NCBI GenBank assembly: GCA_964447205.1
Contig: CAYUSB010000044.1
Location: 1-64,000 of the forward strand
Length of the DNA stretch: 64,000 nt
Direction of reading: 5' to 3'
DNA from: JAEUKH01 sp964447205
GTDB taxonomy: Bacteria; Myxococcota_A; Polyangia; Polyangiales; Ga0077539
Positions 38,008-46,893 of the stretch are shown one piece after another. The notes below the pieces were generated by a model. It was not told the DNA's origin. It was given only the letters and a program-made list of their open reading frames with translations, and did not search any database. Both the position numbers and the translations under genes were made by a program. How positions within the stretch are numbered: position 1 is the first letter of the stretch; every line of letters begins with the position of its first letter.

Positions 38008-39615
38008 TCAGTGGCGGCGATGCCGCGAGCGGCGACCTCCGTGCACCTCCCGCGAGCGGCCTCCGTGGCGTCCCCGTCGTCCGTGTCGGCCCGGGGCCTC
38101 CTCCTCCACCGCAGGACCCGCCGCAGGAGCCTCCTCGGGGGCCGCCGCAGGGGACGCCGCGGGGGCGTCCGCCGGAGCCTCTGCCGGGGCCGTAGGTGCC
38201 GCGGGAGGGGCCGCTGCGGAGGCCGCCGGGGCCGGTCCGTCCGCGAGGTGAAACTCCACCCGGCGGTTGTGCTCGCGGTTGCGGCGGGTGTCGTTGGGCC
38301 GATAGGGTTGGCTGTCGCCGCGGCCGACGGCCTCGAGGCGCTCGGGCGCGATCCCGTGGGCGATCAGCCAGGCCACCACCCGGGCGGCCCGACGGGTCGA
38401 CAAGGCCATCGCCGCGGAGGCCTCGCTCATCTCGTCGACGTGCGCCTCGACCCGCACCCTCCCGAGCTGCGGAGAGAGCCGCAAGACCTCCGCCACGCCC
38501 TCCAGGACCCGCTCGCTGCGGGGGACCAGGGCGTCGCCCGTGCCCGCGAAGAGGACCGGGCGCCGGGTGCGCAGGACCCCCCCGGCGATGGTGACCATGG
38601 CGGGGCACCCGTGGCGTCGAGCCTCGCTCGACGGGGCCCCGGGCTCGGACGGGCAGGCGTCGACCGCGTCGGGTACGGTGTCGCCGTCGCGGTCGGGGGC
38701 CGGGCACCCGAGGCGCTGCGGGTCGACCGAACGACCCGCGGCCTCGGCGGGGCACTGGTCGCGTTGGTTGCCGATCCCGTCCTGGTCGTCGTCGCCGTCG
38801 GGGCACCCGGCCCGCTGCGGATCGGGGGTTGCGCCCACGGGCACCGCGGGGCAGGCGTCGTCGGGGTCGAGGATCCCGTCGCCGTCGCGGTCGCCCGCGG
38901 GGCACCCCATCCGGGACCGGTCGGGGTGGTCGCCCTCGGGCTCGTCGGGGCAGAGGTCGCGGTGGTCGTAGACCCCGTCGCCGTCGCGGTCGCTCACGGG
39001 GGTCTGGGCCATCGGGCGGCCCGCGTTGGCCCACTCGGCTCCCTCAAACTCGCGCACCACAGGCCGCGGCGGAGGGACCCCCCGCTGGAGGCTCACCGAC
39101 AGGCCCACCACCCAGGACAGGGCGTCGGCCGGGGCGTCCTCCTGGGCCGACACGAGGTTGAACATCCTCACCATCGGCCCCAGACGCAGGTGCCGGCTCA
39201 CCAGGAACTCCAGCCCCACCCCCACGTCAAAACCCGCCCGCCAGTCCGAGCCCGTGCGCACGACCCCCACGTTGCCGTCGACGAAGAGGGTGCGCACCTT
39301 CGCGAAGGGTTGAAGCCGTACGCCCGCGGTGAAGTCGGTGGCAGACCCCGCGCCCTGATCGGCGGGGTACACCCGGTAGCCCGTGGAGAGCTGGAGCGAC
39401 ACGGGCACCGTGAGGCGAACCGATCCGCGCAGGGCCACGGCCCCTCCGAAGCCGTAGCCCAGGGTCTCGCGCTGATAGGCCGAGAGCATCGTGCCGACCC
39501 CGAGCTCGGCGTGCAGGGCGAGGGCCCCGCGCGGGTGGGGTTGGGCCACGGCCCCCGAGCCCGCCGCCATCACCGCCCCGAACATCGCCAGGGCTACGCT
39601 CGTTCTACGCTTCAC
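38008..39615 (-). CDS. OmpA-family outer-membrane protein with TSP3 repeats (cassette 1)
   Basis: 535 residues from GTG 39615, overlapping the upstream lipoprotein stop by 4 bp (GTGA). Signal peptide ends GAVAQ. An eight-strand-like beta-barrel region spans ~25-190 (ELGVGTMLSAYQRETLGYGF, LRLGPMVRMF). Four TSP3-type Ca-binding repeats follow (DRDGDGVYDHRDLCPDEPEG, DDDQDGIGNQRDQCP). The OmpA peptidoglycan-binding domain comes next but is atypical: VEAHVDEMSEASAAMALSTRRA, RREHNRRVEF-like end NREHNRRVEFHL. The tail is Ala/Pro-rich and then Arg/His-rich. It is predicted to tie the outer membrane to peptidoglycan. The paralogue is at 42355-43776. Confidence 0.88.
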   Translation of the reverse strand: MKRRTSVALAMFGAVMAAGSGAVAQPHPRGALALHAELGVGTMLSAYQRETLGYGFGGAVALRGSVRLTVPVSLQLSTGYRVYPADQGAGSATDFTAGVRLQPFAKVRTLFVDGNVGVVRTGSDWRAGFDVGVGLEFLVSRHLRLGPMVRMFNLVSAQEDAPADALSWVVGLSVSLQRGVPPPRPVVREFEGAEWANAGRPMAQTPVSDRDGDGVYDHRDLCPDEPEGDHPDRSRMGCPAGDRDGDGILDPDDACPAVPVGATPDPQRAGCPDGDDDQDGIGNQRDQCPAEAAGRSVDPQRLGCPAPDRDGDTVPDAVDACPSEPGAPSSEARRHGCPAMVTIAGGVLRTRRPVLFAGTGDALVPRSERVLEGVAEVLRLSPQLGRVRVEAHVDEMSEASAAMALSTRRAARVVAWLIAHGIAPERLEAVGRGDSQPYRPNDTRRNREHNRRVEFHLADGPAPAASAAAPPAAPTAPAEAPADAPAASPAAAPEEAPAAGPAVEEEAPGRHGRRGRHGGRSREVHGGRRSRHRRH

Positions 39616-42233
39616 TGGCACACCCCCCTCACGCACTGTTGGCCGCTCGGGCAGAGAGTTCCGCAGCTCCCGCAGTTGCGCCGATCGCTCTGAACATCGA
39701 GGCACAGGGTCACGCTCCCCACGGGGCAGAGCTCGGTCCCCGCGGGGCACCGGCAGAAGGCCGTCTGACAGACCCGCCCCCCGAAGCACACGTTGCCGCA
39801 CACGCTGCAGGCCCGGTCGTCGCTCTGCAGGTCGACGCACTGCCCCGCACAAGTCGTGCGCCCCGTCGGGCACACGCACCGCCCCCCCGCGCAGCCCTGG
39901 CCCCCCCCGCACCGAACCCCGCACCCGCCGCAGTGCTCGACCGAGGTCTGATCGTTGACGCACTGCCCCACGCAGTCGGTGAGACCCGCCCCGCAGGCCA
40001 CGGCGCATGCGCCCGCGTCGCAGACCCGGCCCGGACCGCACACCGTCCCGCATGCCCCGCAGTTGCGCGCGCTGGTGGCGGTGTCGACGCACACCCCGTC
40101 GCAGAGGGTCTGCCCCGTCGGGCACACGCACCGCCCCCCCGCGCAGCCCTGGCCCCCGTGGCAGCTCACCCCGCAGCCCCCGCAGTGCCGCGGGTCGGTG
40201 CCCGGGTCGACGCACTGGCCTCCGCACGAGACCAGCCCCGCCCTGCAGGCCGTGAGGCACCGCCCCTGGGAGCACACCAGGCCCGCCCCGCAGCGGGTGT
40301 CGCAGGTCCCGCAGCGGGTCGGATCGCTCCGCAGGTCGGCGCACTGCTCCCCGCAGAGGGCGGTCCCCAAGGGGCAGGCGCACATCCCCGCGACGCAGGC
40401 CCGGCCCCCCCCGCAGACCGTGTTGCACATCCCGCAGTGCGAGGGGGCCGTGAGGAGGTCGACGCACTGCCCCGCGCAGTTGGTAAACCCCGCCGCGCAG
40501 CCCCCCGACACGCACTGCCCTCGGCTGCACCGCTGCCCCGGGGCGCAGACCCGCCCGCAGGCCCCGCAGTGCACGGGGTCGTGGGTGACGTCGGTGCACC
40601 GGCCCCCGCAGTTTCGCTGCCCCGGGGCGCACACGCACTGGCCCCCGCTGCACGAGGTCCCGCCCCGGCACACCACCCCGCAGGCCCCGCAGTGGGACCC
40701 GTCCGACCCCACGTCCACGCAGGCCCCCCCGCAGGTCATCCGCCCGGCCCCGCAGGTGGCCCCGCACGCTCCCTGGGCACAGGTCTGCCCCGACGGGCAC
40801 GGGCGGTCGCAGACCCCGCAGTGGGCTCCGTCCGTGCGGGTGTCGACGCATCGCTCGCCGCATCGGGTCTGCCCCGCGGGGCAGGCGCACACCCCGGCCA
40901 CGCACTCGGTTCCGGCCGCGCAGGCCCGGCCGCACATCCCGCAGTGGCTGTCGCTCCGGGCCATGTCCACGCAGGCCCCGCTGCACGGGTTGAGGAGGTT
41001 GACGCAGGCGCAGCGGCCGTTGGCGCAGAAGGCCCCCGCAGCGCACCGGACCCCGCACCCGCCGCAGTGGTCGGCCCGGGTGGCCGTGTCGACGCACGAC
41101 CCCGCGCAGGCCACCTGCCCCATCGGGCACTGGCCCACGCAGCGGCCTCCATCGCAGGCCTGCCCCGCGGGGCACGCCGTGCCGCAGGCCCCGCAGTGGG
41201 CCCCGTCGCGCTGGAGCGAGACGCACACCCCGCCGCAGCGGCTCGTCCCGGGGGGGCAGGCGCAGGCCCCGTCGACGCAGAGGGCCCCGCCCCCACACCG
41301 CCGACCGCATCCGCCGCAGTGTTGGGGGTCGCCCTGGGTGTCGACGCACGACCCCGCGCAGGCCGTCCGGCCCGCCGGGCAGCGGCCGGTGCAGGCCCCG
41401 TAGGCGCACACCTCCGCGGCCCCGCAGGCCATCCCGCAGCCGCCGCAGTGGGCCGCGCTCGTGCGGGTGTCGACGCACCGCCCGCCGCACAGAGCCATCC
41501 CCGACGGACACACGCAAACCCCGGCCACGCAGACCGCCCCCCCGTTGCACGGGCGGCTGCAGGCCCCGCAGTGGGCGTCGTTCGTGCGGGGGTCGACGCA
41601 GGCCCCGCCGCAGAGCCTCTGGGTGGTGGCGCACCCCGCGGCGCAGGCTCCCTGGGCGCAGACCTGACCCGCCGGGCAGGCGGCCCCGCAGGCCCCGCAG
41701 TGGGCGGGGTTGGCGAGGAGGTTGACGCACTGCTCCCCGCACCGGACCGTGCCCGCCGGACAGACGCACACCCCGCCGGCGCACACGGTCCCGTTGGCGC
41801 AGGCCATGGCGCAGGCCCCGCAGTGGGCGTCGTCGCCTTGGGGGTCGACGCAGGCCCGGCTGCACGGGGTCAGCCCCGGGGCGCACTCGGCCACGCAGCG
41901 CCCCGTCGAGCACACCTGGGCGGGCCCGCAGGCCGCCCCGCAGGCCCCGCAGTGGGCGGGATCGGTCTGCAGGTCGTGGCACCCCTCGCCGCACAAGCTC
42001 TGCCGCCCCGGACACGCCCGAACCACCCCTCCGTCCACCGGGACATCCATCGGGCCCGCGTCCTCGACGGCCTCCTCGGGGACATCCCGCGGACCGAGGT
42101 CGGTGACCCCGAGGTCGTTCGGGCCCGCATCGCCTGGCCCGAGCAGCGAGCGCCCGTCGCACCCCGCGAGCAGGGCCCACGCCACCAGAACGGCCGCAGC
42201 AGAGGCCGGAGACAAGGAAGGTCGTCGCGTCAT
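39612..42233 (-). CDS. Cysteine-rich lipoprotein with about 19 Stig1-like repeats (cassette 1)
   Basis: 873 residues from ATG 42233; signal ends ALLAGC (lipobox L-A-G-C). A short Asp/Gly/Pro tether is followed by about 19 modules of ~37-45 residues: LCGGxCVDxxTDxxHCGACGxxC then GxxCxxGxCxCPxGxT. Each has six to eight cysteines, so the mature protein may hold about 60 disulfides. The order of module versions is irregular, as expected from unequal exchange. It is predicted to be surface or periplasmic. The stop overlaps the GTG of the OmpA/TSP3 gene, so the two are probably translated together. A near-identical arrangement follows at 42355-46667. Confidence 0.85.
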   Translation of the reverse strand: MTRRPSLSPASAAAVLVAWALLAGCDGRSLLGPGDAGPNDLGVTDLGPRDVPEEAVEDAGPMDVPVDGGVVRACPGRQSLCGEGCHDLQTDPAHCGACGAACGPAQVCSTGRCVAECAPGLTPCSRACVDPQGDDAHCGACAMACANGTVCAGGVCVCPAGTVRCGEQCVNLLANPAHCGACGAACPAGQVCAQGACAAGCATTQRLCGGACVDPRTNDAHCGACSRPCNGGAVCVAGVCVCPSGMALCGGRCVDTRTSAAHCGGCGMACGAAEVCAYGACTGRCPAGRTACAGSCVDTQGDPQHCGGCGRRCGGGALCVDGACACPPGTSRCGGVCVSLQRDGAHCGACGTACPAGQACDGGRCVGQCPMGQVACAGSCVDTATRADHCGGCGVRCAAGAFCANGRCACVNLLNPCSGACVDMARSDSHCGMCGRACAAGTECVAGVCACPAGQTRCGERCVDTRTDGAHCGVCDRPCPSGQTCAQGACGATCGAGRMTCGGACVDVGSDGSHCGACGVVCRGGTSCSGGQCVCAPGQRNCGGRCTDVTHDPVHCGACGRVCAPGQRCSRGQCVSGGCAAGFTNCAGQCVDLLTAPSHCGMCNTVCGGGRACVAGMCACPLGTALCGEQCADLRSDPTRCGTCDTRCGAGLVCSQGRCLTACRAGLVSCGGQCVDPGTDPRHCGGCGVSCHGGQGCAGGRCVCPTGQTLCDGVCVDTATSARNCGACGTVCGPGRVCDAGACAVACGAGLTDCVGQCVNDQTSVEHCGGCGVRCGGGQGCAGGRCVCPTGRTTCAGQCVDLQSDDRACSVCGNVCFGGRVCQTAFCRCPAGTELCPVGSVTLCLDVQSDRRNCGSCGTLCPSGQQCVRGVCQ

Positions 42234-42354
42234 ATCAGGCAGAACCTCGATCGGGCCGTACCCCTGGGGAGAGCAGGCGACCCGATGGTGCCACGGACTC
42301 CCGGCGACGCGGGGCATTTGTAGCAGCAGAGGCGACGGGGCAGGCGGAGGGGGC

Positions 42355-43776
42355 TTAGCGGCGACGGCCGCGGCGGGCCGGGCGCACAGACGGGGCCTCG
42401 ACCGCCGCGGGGGCGGGGTCGAGGACGTGAAACTCCACCCGGCGGTTCAGGGCCCGGTTGCGGGCGGTGATGTTGGCCCGGAGGGGGCGGGTCTGTCCGA
42501 GGCCCGTGGAGGCGAGGCGCTCGGCCTCGACCCCGTGGGCGGTGAGCCACCGAACGACGCTGGCGGCCCGGCGTTGGGACAGGTCCATGTTGTGGTCGGG
42601 GTTTCCCTGGCTGTCGGTGTGGCCTTCGACCATGACCCGGCGGATCTGCGGGGCCAGGCGCAGGGTCTCGGCCACGGCGGTGAGCACCGGGTCGCTCGTG
42701 GGCAGGATCTCGTCGCTGTCGGTCCCGAAGAACACCGGGCGATTGATCCGAATGAGCCCGCCCGACACGGTGACGAGGCCCGGGCAGCCGTTGCGCCGCG
42801 GGTCGCTCGACGGGGCCCCGGGGCGGGTGGGGCACGCGTCCGAGGCGTCGGGCACGGTGTCTCCGTCCCGATCGGGGGCGGGGCACCCGGGCCGGGCCGG
42901 GTCGGCCGACAGGCCCCGCGGCTGGTCGGGGCACTGGTCGCCGTGGTTGAGGACCCCGTCGGCGTCGTTGTCGCCGTCGGGGCACCCGGGGCGGTCGGGG
43001 TCGGGGTGATCGCCCGCGGGGGTCGAGGGGCAGCGGTCGTCGGCGTCGAGGACCCCATCGCCGTCGCTGTCCGGAGTCGGGCACCCGCGGCGCCGGACGT
43101 CGGGGCGGCTCCCCGCGGGCTGGTCGGGGCAGAGGTCGTCGCCGTCGGAGACCCCGTCGTTGTCGCGGTCGGAGGGAGGCGGCGGCGCCTCGGGCGGAGG
43201 CGGAGGGGCCTCGGGCTCGGAGGGGGGAGGCGGGGCACCGAGGTGCCTGCGCTGGAGGCTCACCGAGACCCCGATCACCCAGGCCAGGGCGTCCTCGGGC
43301 AGGTCGTCGTCGGTGGCCATCACGTGCTGGAAGCGCAGCATGGGCCCGAGGCGCAGGGTCGATCCGAGGGCGAACTCGACCCCCACCCCCACGTCGTAGC
43401 CGAAGCGCCAGTCGGGGCCCGTACGGTGGGGGCCGGCGTTGGCGTCGACGAAGAGGGTGGTCGACCCGCGGAGGGGTTCGACCCGGGCCCCGAGGGTCAG
43501 GCCCGTCACGTAGCCCGAACCCTGGTCGGAGGGGTACAGCCGGTAGCCCGCGGAGGCCTGGAGAGACAACGGGCCCACGAGGTGAACCCCCGCCCGCACG
43601 GCCCCGGACAGCCCGAGCCCGTAGTCGAGCCGATCGCGCTGGAAGGACGAGAGCATCGTCCCCACCCCGGCTTCGAGGTGCAGGGCGAGGCGCCCGCGCT
43701 CCTCCGCCCGGGCCGCTGGACACCACAACCCCGAGGCCCCGAGCAGGGCCACCGCCGCAACGAGGGAGCCCTTCAT
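42355..43776 (-). CDS. OmpA-family outer-membrane protein with TSP3 repeats (cassette 2)
   Basis: 473 residues from ATG 43776 (MKGSLVAAVALLGASGLWCP, signal ending ARAEE). The beta-barrel region aligns with that of cassette 1 (EAGVGTMLSSFQRDRLDYGL, YRLYPSDQGSGYVTGLTLGA, LRLGPMLRFQHV). A Pro-rich hinge and four TSP3 repeats follow (DRDNDGVSDGDDLCPDQPAG). The OmpA domain is canonical: VEGHTDSQGNPDHNMDLSQR and NRALNRRVEFHV, with the Asp and Arg that bind diaminopimelate. The start overlaps the upstream lipoprotein stop (ATGA). Predicted role: outer-membrane to cell-wall link and possible anchor of the paired lipoprotein. Confidence 0.9.
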   Translation of the reverse strand: MKGSLVAAVALLGASGLWCPAARAEERGRLALHLEAGVGTMLSSFQRDRLDYGLGLSGAVRAGVHLVGPLSLQASAGYRLYPSDQGSGYVTGLTLGARVEPLRGSTTLFVDANAGPHRTGPDWRFGYDVGVGVEFALGSTLRLGPMLRFQHVMATDDDLPEDALAWVIGVSVSLQRRHLGAPPPPSEPEAPPPPPEAPPPPSDRDNDGVSDGDDLCPDQPAGSRPDVRRRGCPTPDSDGDGVLDADDRCPSTPAGDHPDPDRPGCPDGDNDADGVLNHGDQCPDQPRGLSADPARPGCPAPDRDGDTVPDASDACPTRPGAPSSDPRRNGCPGLVTVSGGLIRINRPVFFGTDSDEILPTSDPVLTAVAETLRLAPQIRRVMVEGHTDSQGNPDHNMDLSQRRAASVVRWLTAHGVEAERLASTGLGQTRPLRANITARNRALNRRVEFHVLDPAPAAVEAPSVRPARRGRRR

Positions 43777-46667
43777 CGGCACATCCCCAGCACGCACGGC
43801 CGCATGGCCCCGCAGGCGTTGCCGCACGCGCCGCAGTGGGCAGGATTGGTCTGGAGGCTCACGCAGGCCCCGCCGCAGAGGGTCTGCGTGGGCGGGCAGG
43901 TGACCGAACCCGTGTCGACCGGAACACCCGCGTCGAGCCGAATCCCCGTGTCGACCGGAACACCCGCGTCGAGCCGAATCCCCGTGTCCACCAGGACGCC
44001 CGTGTCCACCAGGACGCCCGTGTCCACCAGGACGCCCGTGTCGAGCCGGACCCCGGCGTCGACGACGGCCCCCATGCACATCCCTCCGCGGCAGCTCTGC
44101 CCCGCGCCGCAGGCCCGGCCGCAGCCCCCGCAGTTGCGGGGATCGCTCAGGGTGCTGATGCACTGCCCGGCGCACAGGGTCTGTCCTCCGCCGCACATGC
44201 AGGCCCCGTTGATGCAGGCCCCCGCGCAAGGGCTGTTGCAGGCCCCGCAGTGCTCCCGGCTGACCATGGTGGTGACACACACGCCGCCGCAGAGGGTCTG
44301 CCCCCCCGGGCACGAGGCCGCGCAGACGCCCATCACACACGCCTGGAGGCCCGGGCACACGGTCCCGCACATCCCGCAGTGCCGACGGTCGGTGGCGGTG
44401 TTGACGCAAAGCCCGCCGCACAGGGTCTGGCCCGTGGGGCAGGCGCACACCCCCGCGGTGCAGGCCTGCCCGCCCGGGCAGACCGTGCCGCACATCCCGC
44501 AGTGGGCGCGGTCGGTCTGGAGGTTGACGCAGCTCCCGTTGCAGAGGGTCGTGCCCGTGGGGCAGCCGCAGCGACCCATCGTGCAGGTCGCCCCGCCGGT
44601 GCACGCCACCCCGCATCCGCCGCAGTGGGCGGGGTCGGTGGTGGTGTTGACGCAGCTCCCGGAGCAGGCCGTGGTGCCCGCCGGGCACATGCTCACGCAG
44701 GCCCCTGACACGCAGAGCTGCCCGGTCGCGCAGACCGTCCCGCACATCCCGCAGTGGCGCGGGTTGGTGGCGGTGGTCACGCACACCCCGGCGCAGAGGG
44801 TGGTGCCCGCGGTGCACTGGCAGCGCCCCCCGTCACAGGTCTGTCCGGCGTTGCAGGCGACCCCGCAGCCCCCGCAGTTGCGCGGGTCGTTGGTGGGGTT
44901 GACGCAGGCCGTCCCGCAGGTCGTCTGCGACGGCAGACACTCGGTCAGGCAGCGCCCGAACCCGCACACCTGCCCCGCCGCGCAGGCCATCCCGCAGCTC
45001 CCGCAGTGGGCCACGCTACTCCGGGTGTCGACGCACTGCCCCCCGCAGAGGGTGGTGCCCGTGGGACAGGCGCAGCGGCCCTGGAGGCAGGTGGTCCCGC
45101 CCGAGCAGGCCGCCCCGCAGGCCCCGCAGTGGGTGGGGCTGCTCTGCACATCGACGCACTGACCCCCGCAGGCGGTGAGGCCCATCGCGCACGACGTGGC
45201 GCAGACCCCCGCGTTGCACGAGGCCCCCGGGGCGCAGGCGGCCCCGCAGGCCCCGCAGTTGCCCGGGCTGACCGCGAGGTCGACGCACTGGCCTCCGCAG
45301 TTGGTCAGGCCCGGGGGGCACACGCAGCGCCCGGTCGAGCACACCGTCCCGCCCGAGCAGGCGGTGTCACAGGCCCCGCAGTGGGAGGGGCTACTCTGGA
45401 GGTCGACGCAGTCGGCCCCGCAGGTGTTGAGGCCGAGGGCGCACCCCGTCGCGCACACCCCTGCGCTGCACCGCTGGCCGGCCGAGCAGGCCGTGCCGCA
45501 GGCTCCGCAGTGGGCGGCGTCGGAGCGGGTGTCGACGCACTGCCCCGCACAGAGGGTGCTGCCCGCGGGGCAGGCGCATGCCCCGCCGACGCAGAGGCTC
45601 CCGCCCCCGCAGACCGTGCCGCAGGCCCCGCAGTGGGAGGAGCTCGTGCGGGTGTCGACGCACTGCCCGGCGCAGGCCGTCTGGCCCACGGGGCAGCCGC
45701 AGGCTCCGGCCGCGCAGGCCGCCCCGCCCGCGCAGCTCACTCCGCAGGCCCCGCAGTGATCGAGGCTCGACTGGACATCGACGCACGACCCGCCGCAGTT
45801 GGTGGTCCCGGACGGGCAGGTGGCCACGCAGGCCCCTGCCGCGCAGGCCCGCCCCGCGGGACACACCGTGCCGCAAGCCCCGCAGTGCTGGGGGCTGGTG
45901 GTGGTGTCGACGCACTGCCCGCCGCAGGACGTCTGGCCCGGGGAGCAGGCGCAGACGCCCATGACGCAGGCCGTGCCCCCCGCGCAGGAGACCCCGCACG
46001 CGCCGCAGTGGGCGTCGTCGCGGCTGGTGTCGACGCAGCTCCCGGAGCAGGCCGTTCGACCGGCCGGGCAGTCCGCCAGACACTGCCCCGCGCTGCACAC
46101 CTGACCGTCGGCGCAGGAGACCCCGCAGGCCCCACAGTGGGCGCGGTCTCCCGCGGTGTCGACGCACCGCCCGCCGCAGAGGACCCGGCCCTCGGGGCAC
46201 ACGCACTGCCCGCCCGAGCAGCTCGCCCCGCCCGTGCAGGCGTTGCCGCACGACCCGCAGTGGCCGTCGGTGCTCTGCAGGTCGACGCACCCCCCGGAGC
46301 AGGCCATCAGTCCGGCCCCGCAGGTGGCCCCGCAGGCCCCGAGGTTGCACACCTGGCCCATGGGGCACGCGTTGCCGCAGGCCCCGCAGTGGGCCGGGCT
46401 GCGCAGGAGCTCGACGCAGTCGGCCCCGCAGCGCGTCTCCCCAGCCCCACACGCCGTGCCCCCATCCGCGACGTCATCGCTCGCCCCGTCTCCGAGGTCG
46501 CCCGTCGCTCCGTCCGACCCGTCGAGGTCAGCCACGTCGGCCCCTCCGAGGTCGTTGGAGGCCGCGTCGGGGCTGCCCAGAACCGACCGCCCGTCACAGG
46601 CCCCAAGGGCCAAAATCGCCAGGGGCAGGGCCCAATGCCTCCAACTTGTCCACGCATGTACGCGCAT
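43773..46667 (-). CDS. Cysteine-rich lipoprotein with about 20 Stig1-like repeats (cassette 2)
   Basis: 964 residues from ATG 46667, chosen because GGAGATC lies nine bases upstream and the signal (WALPLAILALGACDG, lipobox L-G-A-C) begins a normal distance in. An Asp/Gly tether is followed by about 19 consecutive Cys modules (TACSGSCVDTSRDDAHCGACGVSC-type), a D-T-G-V-L-V repeat spacer, and a final Cys module. The DGRSVLGSPDA and DGRSLLGPGDA starts of the two cassettes show they are paralogues. The gene is divergent from the FHA-sigma54 activator, 226 bp away, so that activator could control it; this is inference. Confidence 0.85.
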   Translation of the reverse strand: MRVHAWTSWRHWALPLAILALGACDGRSVLGSPDAASNDLGGADVADLDGSDGATGDLGDGASDDVADGGTACGAGETRCGADCVELLRSPAHCGACGNACPMGQVCNLGACGATCGAGLMACSGGCVDLQSTDGHCGSCGNACTGGASCSGGQCVCPEGRVLCGGRCVDTAGDRAHCGACGVSCADGQVCSAGQCLADCPAGRTACSGSCVDTSRDDAHCGACGVSCAGGTACVMGVCACSPGQTSCGGQCVDTTTSPQHCGACGTVCPAGRACAAGACVATCPSGTTNCGGSCVDVQSSLDHCGACGVSCAGGAACAAGACGCPVGQTACAGQCVDTRTSSSHCGACGTVCGGGSLCVGGACACPAGSTLCAGQCVDTRSDAAHCGACGTACSAGQRCSAGVCATGCALGLNTCGADCVDLQSSPSHCGACDTACSGGTVCSTGRCVCPPGLTNCGGQCVDLAVSPGNCGACGAACAPGASCNAGVCATSCAMGLTACGGQCVDVQSSPTHCGACGAACSGGTTCLQGRCACPTGTTLCGGQCVDTRSSVAHCGSCGMACAAGQVCGFGRCLTECLPSQTTCGTACVNPTNDPRNCGGCGVACNAGQTCDGGRCQCTAGTTLCAGVCVTTATNPRHCGMCGTVCATGQLCVSGACVSMCPAGTTACSGSCVNTTTDPAHCGGCGVACTGGATCTMGRCGCPTGTTLCNGSCVNLQTDRAHCGMCGTVCPGGQACTAGVCACPTGQTLCGGLCVNTATDRRHCGMCGTVCPGLQACVMGVCAASCPGGQTLCGGVCVTTMVSREHCGACNSPCAGACINGACMCGGGQTLCAGQCISTLSDPRNCGGCGRACGAGQSCRGGMCMGAVVDAGVRLDTGVLVDTGVLVDTGVLVDTGIRLDAGVPVDTGIRLDAGVPVDTGSVTCPPTQTLCGGACVSLQTNPAHCGACGNACGAMRPCVLGMCR
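43911..44036 (-). repeat. 36-bp x2 and 18-bp x3 in-frame tandem repeats
   Basis: Bases 43911-43946 and 43947-43982 are identical 36-bp copies; 43983-44000, 44001-44018 and 44019-44036 are identical 18-bp copies. They encode LDAGVPVDTGIR-like and VDTGVL units in the spacer before the last Cys module. The exact identity suggests slippage-driven length change. Confidence 0.9.
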
Positions 46668-46893
46668 CGGTAAGATCTCCTTGTCCGCCGACACGATGGC
46701 AACGGCCGTACCGGAGCCCCGGCTCCGCACGTTTCGGGCCTTGAGGCCCGTTGCCCTGGGCTGTGGGTTGTCACCGATCCGTACAGTCGTTGTGCAACCT
46801 GTGGACGACCAGTCTGCCGACGCCGCGCGGAGACCCCCCGCCTGCGCAAAGCGGGAACACTTGCGGCGGGCGGGTCTCTGCTAGACTGCCCGC

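Noticed and set aside
39616..42180. Upstream extension of the OmpA/TSP3 frame
   Set aside because: It runs in another frame through the Cys-repeat lipoprotein gene; translation is Arg/Gly noise. GTG 39615 gives a proper signal peptide.
39639..46673. Long + strand frames opposite the Cys-repeat lipoproteins
   Set aside because: Their apparent repeats only mirror the real minus-strand repeats; they lack starts and secretion signals.
46668..46893. Sigma-54 promoter in the divergent region
   Set aside because: No TGGCAC-N5-TTGC match with correct spacing was found on either strand.
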